In this document: positions 56,816 to 62,349 of the stretch, one piece after another
How positions within the stretch are numbered: the first letter of the stretch is position 1
How the letters are laid out: the number at the start of each line of letters is the position of its first letter
The notes under the pieces: model-generated
Databases searched by the model: none
The model's input: only the letters and a program-made list of their open reading frames with translations
Told to the model about the DNA's origin: nothing
Translations under genes and position numbers: made by a program
Origin: Caldifarciminota bacterium
GTDB taxonomy: Bacteria; Hydrothermota; UBA3072
NCBI GenBank assembly: GCA_023131835.1
Contig: JAGLZA010000033.1
Span: 1-62,349 of the forward strand
Reading direction: 5' to 3'
DNA length: 62,349 nucleotides

Positions 56816-58354
56816 ATGCTAGATCAAACCTTGTCAACCGAAGAAGTGAAAGAACCCTTAAAACCAGTGAATCCTATCTTCATCAACACTCCAACAGGAA
56901 CACTCGCTGTATTTGGTCACGAGTATGTGGCCAAGGAAATGTTAAAATTGATAGGTACTATACTATCCCATGATGCTTTTGAAATAGAATATCATGGAAT
57001 AAAAAGTATCGTTTTCCGAACTGATGGCTATCCAAAAGAAAATGGTGTAAGTGTATGTGCAACATTCGCACCTGATGTTTGTGGTGTAGCCATTAACATG
57101 GAGAAAACACTGGAAAAAGCCATTGAACGAAGTATGGACCATCCAGAAATGTCACTACTGGCAAGCTGGTGGACTGAAATGCTCTTTAATTTCGGCCACG
57201 AAGTACATCATGGTGTCGCATGGAACGTTGAAAGAAAAGAGTTAGTAAATGATGAAACTAAACGCCAGGAAGAAGAAGAACAGGCCGAAGAGTATAGTGA
57301 TTCTTTAATGGTAACTTTGGCACAAGATTATGACATTGAACCTCCAGCAATCAAAGACGAGATCTGGTTTAATACCCAAATCACTGAATTATTATCAGGT
57401 AAAGCCGAAGATACTTGGGCAAAAAATCAGCAAGAAATGCTGGACAACAAATATCTCTGGAAACATGTCCCCGAAGAAGGGGAACCGGTCATATTGTCCA
57501 CTTTTAAAGATCTAGTCTGTTTAATCTTCAATGGAGATATTGAAGCAGATGAATGGAACAAAGATACAATCAAAATCCCGGTTGGTGTCAAAACACTAGA
57601 TGAGCAATTAAATGGTAAGAAAATTACCATTGACAGTTCATCTGATGATTTACCAATTGAACAAGACAATCCACTGGTACAAGACATGCCATCAACACAG
57701 ATATCTTACAACGAGGATGATGATATGGGTAGTTATGATATGTATCAAGAACCAATCACTATACCTATTCAAACTCCCGTTCAAACTCCTGTTCAAACTT
57801 CTGTTGCTCCAATCTTTCCCTCCACTCCGTTACCGGCAAACATCCATAGTTCAGGGATTCAATATGATGGAGCTACTATAAGTAGAATTGCAAGACAAGT
57901 TTATATGAAAATGTATGACTTCATCTTCAGAAACTGCAGCCCATTACGAGATTCTGATGTAGGATTTGCCAATCCAGAAGCAGTATGCAGCATCCCAGTA
58001 CCACTTACTGATGAAGAAAAGATAATATTCGTCAGTATGAACCACAATGATATTAATGGAAGATGGTGCTCAGATGTACCTACTACAAATGGATTGCTTG
58101 GCAAAATTATGAAGAACACCAAACTTCCATCATATGAACTCACTATGAATGTCAACGGGGTAACACACAAAAGATTACTCATACCTCAAAACCCGGCAAA
58201 GAGAAATGCAACTGGACAACTGACTCAACGTGCAGTAGAAGCTAGAGCTGGCAACTGCATAGCCTATATTATGAATCCAGATGACAACACAAATGCAAAA
58301 TGGGGTCCATACATAGTCAATAGAGAATATAAAACCCCTCAAATACAGTCATGA
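56816..58354 (+). CDS. HExxH metallopeptidase-like protein, 512 aa
   Basis: An N-terminal domain (residues 20-165) contains a zinc-peptidase motif FGHEVHHGVAWNVE with His128, Glu129 and His132, and a downstream acidic cluster EEEEQAEEYSD that could supply the third ligand. A long low-complexity linker (ITIPIQTPVQTPVQTSVAPI) leads to a C-terminal domain of about 150 residues with PAKRNATGQLTQRAVEARAG. Function of that domain is unknown. The gene lies near the SSB-like gene and may act in early takeover or DNA metabolism. Catalysis is inferred only from the HExxH motif. Confidence 0.6.
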   Translation: MLDQTLSTEEVKEPLKPVNPIFINTPTGTLAVFGHEYVAKEMLKLIGTILSHDAFEIEYHGIKSIVFRTDGYPKENGVSVCATFAPDVCGVAINMEKTLEKAIERSMDHPEMSLLASWWTEMLFNFGHEVHHGVAWNVERKELVNDETKRQEEEEQAEEYSDSLMVTLAQDYDIEPPAIKDEIWFNTQITELLSGKAEDTWAKNQQEMLDNKYLWKHVPEEGEPVILSTFKDLVCLIFNGDIEADEWNKDTIKIPVGVKTLDEQLNGKKITIDSSSDDLPIEQDNPLVQDMPSTQISYNEDDDMGSYDMYQEPITIPIQTPVQTPVQTSVAPIFPSTPLPANIHSSGIQYDGATISRIARQVYMKMYDFIFRNCSPLRDSDVGFANPEAVCSIPVPLTDEEKIIFVSMNHNDINGRWCSDVPTTNGLLGKIMKNTKLPSYELTMNVNGVTHKRLLIPQNPAKRNATGQLTQRAVEARAGNCIAYIMNPDDNTNAKWGPYIVNREYKTPQIQS

Positions 58355-58623
58355 GGCCTATAAAGGCATTAGTCCTATCAATAGATAAACAAGCCGGAAT
58401 CAAAATTAGGCTTGAATCCGGCTTACTTGCAACATTGCCTTATAACAAAAATAAAAATGTTGGTCAAACTATACATGTAACCTTTAATTTTACAAAAAAA
58501 CAAGTTGTTGGCGCAATTAATACATATAAAGAAGAAAATATGCCAACTCCAACAAAAACAGACAAGGGAGATGTTGATAACGATCCGGAAAATCCTGAAC
58601 TAATAGAAGCGTTATTGGCTTAA
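58351..58623 (+). CDS. Small OB/S1-like protein candidate, 90 aa
   Basis: Starts MRPIKALVLSIDKQAGIKIR with ATGA overlap to the upstream gene. Residues 5-60 alternate strands like a small beta barrel (IRLESGLLATLPYNKNKNVG, TIHVTFNF). The C-terminus is acidic (DKGDVDNDPENPELIEALLA), similar to SSB-type tails. Function unknown. Confidence 0.5.
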   Translation: MRPIKALVLSIDKQAGIKIRLESGLLATLPYNKNKNVGQTIHVTFNFTKKQVVGAINTYKEENMPTPTKTDKGDVDNDPENPELIEALLA

Positions 58624-58635
58624 GGGTTTGTTGGA

Positions 58636-58823
58636 AGTCTCCCCTGCTTTGTGACGGTTGGTGGTTGTTGGTCTGGTTTCTCGGTTGATCCGATTTTCCG
58701 TTAATCTTGTCTTCCCGGTCTTTCATCGTTTTGATATACGGAGCGATTTCGATTACATTCAAAGTCTTACGCTCAACTATGTATGAATAAAAATTATAAG
58801 ACCCCAAGAACCAACAATCACCT
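58636..58823 (+). repeat. AGTCTCCCCT element with long-range inverted repeat
   Basis: AGTCTCCCCT (58636-58645) is followed by GGTGGTTGTTGGTCT near 58662. About 145 bases later AGAACCAACAATCACC (58807-58822) can pair with it. The 58624-58887 gap contains no convincing gene. A minus-strand open frame here is more likely fortuitous. Confidence 0.4.
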
Positions 58824-58887
58824 CCATTTTAATTTATTTAATTTCATTAACCGATGATTAACATCATCACAAGAAAGGAGCAGCATT

Positions 58888-59733
58888 ATGAGTAGAGCCA
58901 TTGGGATCGCATCAGCACAGTTTATTGGAGCAAGAATCGCGGGACAAGTAACATACATCCCCGCACACGTCAAGAACGGGAAAAACATCAATCAGAGATG
59001 TATTATCCCAACTTATGTAAACAGTAACAGAGGTACCAATCGTGACGGAACTCCCGGAAGAAGTGACCAGTTCAGACTAGTCGCCTGGGGCAAATTGGCA
59101 GATATATGTGCCAAATCCCTGCCAAAGGGAAAAGCATTGGATTGTGTATGTGCCCCCCATTCATATGAAGGGCGTATGTATGATGCCCAGGGAAATATGA
59201 AGGTGGACAACACTGGACAACCTATCACGGTCGAAAGAATCGGATTTACCATTGAAAGACTCGTATTCGGTGAAGAAAGCCAGAAAGAAGTTGACCTGGA
59301 AATCCAGGCCGGCCGACGACCCGTTAACTGGGCCAATCCGCAGCATCCAGATTATCAATTATGGTTGCAAATATTGCGGGATAGACAAGCTGTCCAATAT
59401 GTCGGAGGAGAGACTTTTGGTTTTGCAAGAGTTGTTATACCATCAGGTCCCGGCATTGCACTTATGACCGGCCAACCTTTGACAGCACAAGGAACAGCGG
59501 CAGCGGGAGTAACTCCAGCAGCCGTAGATCCAACTCAACTAGCACAAGCAGTTGCTGAAGTACTCAGAACAGGCCAAGTGCTAAACACACAGTCACCAGC
59601 GGTACCAAACGTAACACCATTTCAGACTCCGGTAGGAGCATCAAATATACCGTTATCACCTACAGGACCAAGTGTAACACCGTTCCAAACACCGGTAGGG
59701 CAGCAAAATGTTGGAACACAGCAAATATTCTAG
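58888..59733 (+). CDS. Single-stranded DNA-binding-like protein, 281 aa
   Basis: An OB-fold SSB-like N-terminus (residues 10-135) includes AQFIGARIAGQVTYIPAHVK, a DQFRLVAWGKLADICAKSL strand pair and VERIGFTIERLVFGEE. Then comes the RRPVNWANPQHPDYQLWLQI block shared with the 61-aa protein at 53.6 kb. A long Pro/Gln/Thr-rich tail contains two copies of VTPFQTPVG and ends QQNVGTQQIF instead of the usual acidic tip. Codon use is less AT-rich than neighbours. A strong terminator follows. Role: coating ssDNA in phage replication or recombination. Confidence 0.75.
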   Translation: MSRAIGIASAQFIGARIAGQVTYIPAHVKNGKNINQRCIIPTYVNSNRGTNRDGTPGRSDQFRLVAWGKLADICAKSLPKGKALDCVCAPHSYEGRMYDAQGNMKVDNTGQPITVERIGFTIERLVFGEESQKEVDLEIQAGRRPVNWANPQHPDYQLWLQILRDRQAVQYVGGETFGFARVVIPSGPGIALMTGQPLTAQGTAAAGVTPAAVDPTQLAQAVAEVLRTGQVLNTQSPAVPNVTPFQTPVGASNIPLSPTGPSVTPFQTPVGQQNVGTQQIF

Positions 59734-59767
59734 CCATCTTTTAGTTTGTTTATCGAAGTGACCCTTG

Positions 59768-59812
59768 ATGGGAAAGACACTTATTATTGGTGTCTTTCCC
59801 ATTTTTTTTTAT
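59768..59812 (+). terminator. Strong Rho-independent terminator after the SSB-like gene
   Basis: A perfect 13-bp stem (ATGGGAAAGACAC with GTGTCTTTCCCAT) around a 9-base loop is followed by an uninterrupted T tract. It ends the rightward operon carrying the SSB-like gene. Confidence 0.95.
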
Positions 59813-59826
59813 TTAAAGGAATAATT

Positions 59827-60009
59827 ATGCTATATATATACTGTATTTTTTTTACTAGTATACTATATACAACTATATTTATTTATTACAAAATTAATTT
59901 TATCAAGGGCTGGATTTTTGGCTTATTGGAACTAGACCTGTCTTTTAACTCCCGAAAATTTTTTAGAAGGAAAAAAAATGAAAAAATATTTAAAAAAATT
60001 GATTCTTAA
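59827..60009 (+). CDS. Small membrane protein, 60 aa
   Basis: Start set after the terminator at MLYIYCIFFTSILYTTIFIY (AAAGGAATAATT upstream). One TM segment, then a basic C-terminus (FRRKKNEKIFKKIDS). Its 3' half overlaps a leader-type repeat shared with 60366-60436 and the next gene, so the coding call is uncertain. Confidence 0.35.
   Translation: MLYIYCIFFTSILYTTIFIYYKINFIKGWIFGLLELDLSFNSRKFFRRKKNEKIFKKIDS
59898..59970 (+). repeat. Leader repeat, copy 1 (second copy at 60366-60436)
   Basis: About 70 bases (GGMTTTTTGGCTTATTGGAAC-type core) closely match 60366-60436. Each copy ends just before a ribosome site, of the 75-aa and 173-aa genes respectively. The repeat is likely a shared leader or promoter region. 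Confidence 0.6.
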
Positions 60010-60205
60010 CTCGTTGGCTTTTAATCTTTGGTGGGATTATATACCAGAACCAAACAGATTTTTTATCTTTCTATCAATAATATTCATTTTAATAACAATT
60101 TCTATTTGTGTCACACCACTTATACCAATCTCAATTTGTATGTTATTATTAATTTCTCGAATACAGTATTTTATTTACAGAAAAAGGAAAAAAACAATAT
60201 GTTAA
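59978..60205 (+). CDS. Two-TM membrane protein, 75 aa
   Basis: Begins MKKYLKKLILNSLAFNLWWD after AGAAGGAAAAAAA. Two hydrophobic segments (FFIFLSIIFILITISICVTP and LIPISICMLLLISRIQ) are followed by a basic end. Overlaps the next gene by 7 bases. Confidence 0.5.
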   Translation: MKKYLKKLILNSLAFNLWWDYIPEPNRFFIFLSIIFILITISICVTPLIPISICMLLLISRIQYFIYRKRKKTIC

Positions 60206-60357
60206 CTGAAAAACTCATAGCACTAATTATAACAGGTACTATTGGTATAGGATTAACATTTGCTAGAAGATATAATAATCCACAAAATAGTGCTGGATAT
60301 CTTATAGCAGGTTTTACACTTGGTATAGTTATAATAACTATGTTAAATTATTTATAA
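60199..60357 (+). CDS. Two-TM small membrane protein, 52 aa
   Basis: Start at MLTEKLIALIITGTIGIGLT (overlapping the previous stop). Two short hydrophobic helices surround RRYNNPQNSAGYLIAG. Part of a cluster of membrane proteins after the SSB operon; function unknown. Confidence 0.5.
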   Translation: MLTEKLIALIITGTIGIGLTFARRYNNPQNSAGYLIAGFTLGIVIITMLNYL

Positions 60358-60365
60358 CTGAATTA

Positions 60366-60436
60366 TTTTACCAAAGACTGGGTTTTTGGCTTATTAGAAC
60401 CGGCTTTATTTTTTAATTCCTGTAAAATTGGAGGGG
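60366..60436 (+). repeat. Leader repeat, copy 2
   Basis: Near-copy of 59898-59970, ending in TTGGAGGGG, the ribosome site of the 173-aa gene. This copy is clearly non-coding. Confidence 0.6.
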
Positions 60437-60443
60437 CATAATT

Positions 60444-60965
60444 ATGAAAGAAGAACATTCAACAGTATTCGACTCTATACCTATAAAACAAAAATGTACA
60501 GTAATATTTGATAATAATAAAATAATATTAAAAGGAAGTCCAAGAAGACCAGCAATTTGTAACAGTACAAATATAATGGAAATTACCAATCATATTAAAT
60601 CTTTACATAATACTCATATAAAAGAAGTGAGACTAAAAAATTTTGACAATAATGTTCATACACTACTAAAAGAGATTGCTAAAGAATATATAGACGAATA
60701 TTTGAGTAAGAAAGAAACTCATATTCCTCTAACTCCCTATAATTGGGAAAAAACTTTAATAAGTATATTAGACGAAGTTAAAAATCAAATAAAGAAAACA
60801 CAGTATATAAAGATTATAAATTCTTTTATAACTGTTGAAGAACATGCGATTACTATCATGTTTAGAAATACAGAAAATAATCGTATCTTACAAGATACTC
60901 TTTTAATAGTCGATAATTTTGAAGTTACTATAAATACAAAAATTGGATCTATAGTATTTGAATAA
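60444..60965 (+). CDS. Hypothetical protein, 173 aa
   Basis: Begins MKEEHSTVFDSIPIKQKCTV. Alpha/beta with a Lys/Asn-rich composition; segments include VIFDNNKIILKGSPRRPAIC and EEHAITIMFRNTENNRILQD. No family recognised. Expressed behind leader repeat copy 2. Confidence 0.5.
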   Translation: MKEEHSTVFDSIPIKQKCTVIFDNNKIILKGSPRRPAICNSTNIMEITNHIKSLHNTHIKEVRLKNFDNNVHTLLKEIAKEYIDEYLSKKETHIPLTPYNWEKTLISILDEVKNQIKKTQYIKIINSFITVEEHAITIMFRNTENNRILQDTLLIVDNFEVTINTKIGSIVFE

Positions 60966-61051
60966 AGAAAAAATCCACTACACCGGTGGTAAAAGATATT
61001 TTAATAAACCGACTTTTTTTAAACATACAAAAATTAGAAAGGAGAAATATT

Positions 61052-61588
61052 ATGTTTTGGTTTGCAATATTTGCTGCGAGTTTTGTAATGATGTCAATAG
61101 AAAGTATTATTCTATTAAAAAAACATAACAAAGATGTTAAACAACATGAAGAAAATATTAAGTCAGATAAAAGTTATTACGGAAGTAAACCACACATATC
61201 ATCATCAACAATATTAATAGTCTATATATGTATAGTTGTAACAAGTGGATTTATAACCATAATACATGGAGTAGATGGTATGTTAGATTACCCATCTTTG
61301 GTAAAACAATGGGGTCATGTTGAAGCTTTACAAAACAGAGTAGAAGATATAAGAAAGGCTTCTTATGAATATAAAAAGGATGGTGGTTTCGTTGCAGGTA
61401 GTGTAGAAAATTTAAGCCAAAGTACTAATTTGTCTAAATATATAGCAAATTTATCTACCAAAGAAGCGGAATATAATGCACATCTACAAAGTTCTAGAGT
61501 TTTTAAAGAGGTATTCATATTAAGTTTCTTTGGAAATGGTTGGGCTATATCAAATAAAATATATGACCTGCCAGAAGTAACAAAATAG
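61052..61588 (+). CDS. Membrane protein with two TM helices and coiled coil, 178 aa
   Basis: Start set at MFWFAIFAASFVMMSIESII, after GAAAGGAGAAATATT. A second TM is at ILIVYICIVVTSGFITIIHG. The C-terminal half is a coiled-coil-like soluble region (LVKQWGHVEALQNRVEDIRK) with a short hydrophobic patch near the end. Looks LemA-like in outline; envelope role possible. No firm family. Confidence 0.5.
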   Translation: MFWFAIFAASFVMMSIESIILLKKHNKDVKQHEENIKSDKSYYGSKPHISSSTILIVYICIVVTSGFITIIHGVDGMLDYPSLVKQWGHVEALQNRVEDIRKASYEYKKDGGFVAGSVENLSQSTNLSKYIANLSTKEAEYNAHLQSSRVFKEVFILSFFGNGWAISNKIYDLPEVTK

Positions 61589-61607
61589 TGCAAGGAGGAA
61601 AAACATC

Positions 61608-61982
61608 ATGTTAATGACAAAATTAGATTTTGGAGTTTTAAGAAGCCAAACATTAATCAATATTACTGGAAATGTTGGTGATAAAAGTATGGTTTTTACA
61701 ACCATCGACAATAAAGAATATAACCTGTATAACCAAGATGAAAATTTTGGTAATGATGTTCAAGTTATCGTTAAAGAAATTACAGGAGACCTATCTGATC
61801 TTCTCAATCATCCACTTTTAATGGCTGAAATGGTTACAAATAAAGGGAAAAATCCAGGAATTTCTGAAACATGGACATTTTACAAATTAGCAACCATTAA
61901 AGGTTCTGTAACAATTCAATGGTATGGTAGATCAAATGGATATTATTCAGAAGCAGTTGATTTTTGTAAATCAGTTGAATAG
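61608..61982 (+). CDS. Hypothetical protein, 124 aa
   Basis: Begins MLMTKLDFGVLRSQTLINIT after GGAGGAAAAACATC. Beta-rich, with FTTIDNKEYNLYNQDENFGN and KGSVTIQWYGRSNGYYSEAV. Its 3' end overlaps the converging regulator gene by 40 bases. Family unknown. Confidence 0.5.
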   Translation: MLMTKLDFGVLRSQTLINITGNVGDKSMVFTTIDNKEYNLYNQDENFGNDVQVIVKEITGDLSDLLNHPLLMAEMVTNKGKNPGISETWTFYKLATIKGSVTIQWYGRSNGYYSEAVDFCKSVE

Positions 61983-62209
61983 ATTTCTTTCTTCCGCCCA
62001 TCAATAACATCTAATAATTCATATTCAATAGGTAACTGAGTATGGTTAAAATAATTATGTACTATATTACTATACAATTCTATTATACTAGACTTAGTTA
62101 CCTTTTGAGATTTTCCATCAACCATCCTTTCTGGTAATAGCTGAATTAATTCTTCTATCCTATCCATAGCCTCATTTGATATTGTAGCACACAATCTTTG
62201 TTTTACCAC
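61943..62209 (-). CDS. Ribbon-helix-helix regulator candidate, 88 aa, GTG start
   Basis: The GTG start follows AAAGGAGTTTATC. The N-terminal half (QRLCATISNEAMDRIEELIQ then LLPERMVDGKSQKVTK and SSIIELYSNIV) fits a ribbon-helix-helix fold: a short strand, helix, turn and helix. The C-terminus is acidic. It has its own promoter and lies beside 17-bp repeats, so autorepression is likely. GTAGTATA half-sites also occur in the central control region at 45.5 kb, suggesting a wider target set. Confidence 0.6.
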   Translation of the reverse strand: MVKQRLCATISNEAMDRIEELIQLLPERMVDGKSQKVTKSSIIELYSNIVHNYFNHTQLPIEYELLDVIDGRKKEIYSTDLQKSTASE

Positions 62210-62241
62210 GATAAACTCCTTTTAGTTTAATAATTAGTAGT

Positions 62242-62342
62242 GTAGTATATTACGCTATCTTATTAAACAATATAAGCATTAATTTAAGTTTGTCAAGTCT
62301 TTTTTTAAATAAACTGCATTTTTTTGTAGTATATTACGGTAT
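62242..62342 (-). repeat. Two 17-bp operator-like repeats flanking the regulator promoter
   Basis: GTAGTATATTACGCTAT (62242-62258) and GTAGTATATTACGGTAT (62326-62342) differ at one base. One covers the region just after the transcription start, the other lies upstream of -35. Related GTAGTATA/GTATAGTA halves occur near 45.48-45.52 kb. Confidence 0.6.
62269..62296 (-). promoter_or_regulatory. Sigma70-type promoter for the ribbon-helix-helix gene
   Basis: TTGACA (62291-62296) and TATATT (62269-62274) with the common 16-base spacer, matching the clpP promoter at 26.48 kb exactly in both boxes. Confidence 0.8.
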
Positions 62343-62349
62343 AGTATAT

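Noticed and set aside
57770-57815. Tandem DNA repeat in the 512-aa gene
   Set aside because: It simply encodes the Gln-Thr-Pro-Val linker repeats of the protein.
58517-58807. Minus-strand 96-aa frame across the 58.6 kb gap
   Set aside because: It overlaps the end of a supported plus-strand gene, starts with TTG and its C-terminal half is the complement of that gene. It remains a weak possibility.
1-62349. tRNA or rRNA genes
   Set aside because: No cloverleaf-like segment with conserved tRNA loops or rRNA-like sequence was seen by eye in the gaps; a tRNA-finder would be needed to exclude them.

Overview
This AT-rich window is most likely part of the genome of a tailed bacteriophage (Caudoviricetes). 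It carries a head-assembly block: large terminase with nuclease domain, portal, prohead protease, coiled-coil scaffold-type protein and HK97-fold-type major capsid protein. Genes are tightly packed, often overlap by 4 bases, and most have strong AGGAGG-type ribosome binding sites. No DNA polymerase, primase, helicase, tail sheath or tape-measure gene was recognised, so the window is probably part of a larger genome. The host cannot be named; the endolysin and a murein-peptidase-like gene only show that it has peptidoglycan.

Layout: (1) 1-26.4 kb, minus strand: beta-solenoid tail or fibre proteins, capsid, scaffold, prohead protease, a PAS-domain protein, portal, membrane proteins, an intein-containing TerL, a TerS candidate, an HD hydrolase, a dNMP kinase, an amidase endolysin, a PQ-loop membrane protein, an actin-like ATPase and ClpP. 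(2) 26.5-45.3 kb, minus strand: accessory genes including methionine aminopeptidase, two trypsin-like proteases, a proteasome-like Ntn hydrolase, a RelA/SpoT-type HD hydrolase, two metallophosphatases, a GNAT protein, FN3 proteins, a GIY-YIG endonuclease and many small zinc-ribbon proteins. One 30-codon hydrophobic peptide gene lies on the plus strand at 38.9 kb inside a structured region. (3) 45.3-45.8 kb: divergent control region with two tandem sigma70-type promoters facing left, three 14-bp iterons and hairpins. (4) 45.8-62.0 kb, plus strand: small genes, an ADP-ribose/NAD-linked module (two NADAR-type proteins, macro domain, SLOG/DUF2493, DUF488-like), a DnaJ-like protein, an HExxH protein and an SSB-like protein followed by a strong terminator. 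(5) 62.0-62.3 kb: a minus-strand ribbon-helix-helix regulator candidate with its own promoter and repeated operator-like sites.

The most novel-looking signal is a five-copy leader element (45.69, 45.99, 51.46, 52.90 and 53.30 kb) directly upstream of plus-strand start codons. Each has a CGGACGGG-like block and a two-part hairpin with loop CCCGCC that could pair with it. The outer stem shows compensatory changes between copies. Next in interest are the macro plus NADAR plus SLOG module, which suggests reversal of ADP-ribosylation (possible counter-defence against DarT-type toxins); the RelA/SpoT-like hydrolase; the peptide RNA at 38.9 kb; a loop-loop complementary leader at 38.5 kb; and an unusually rich set of proteolytic enzymes. 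All functions are inferred by reading the sequence; no database search was run.
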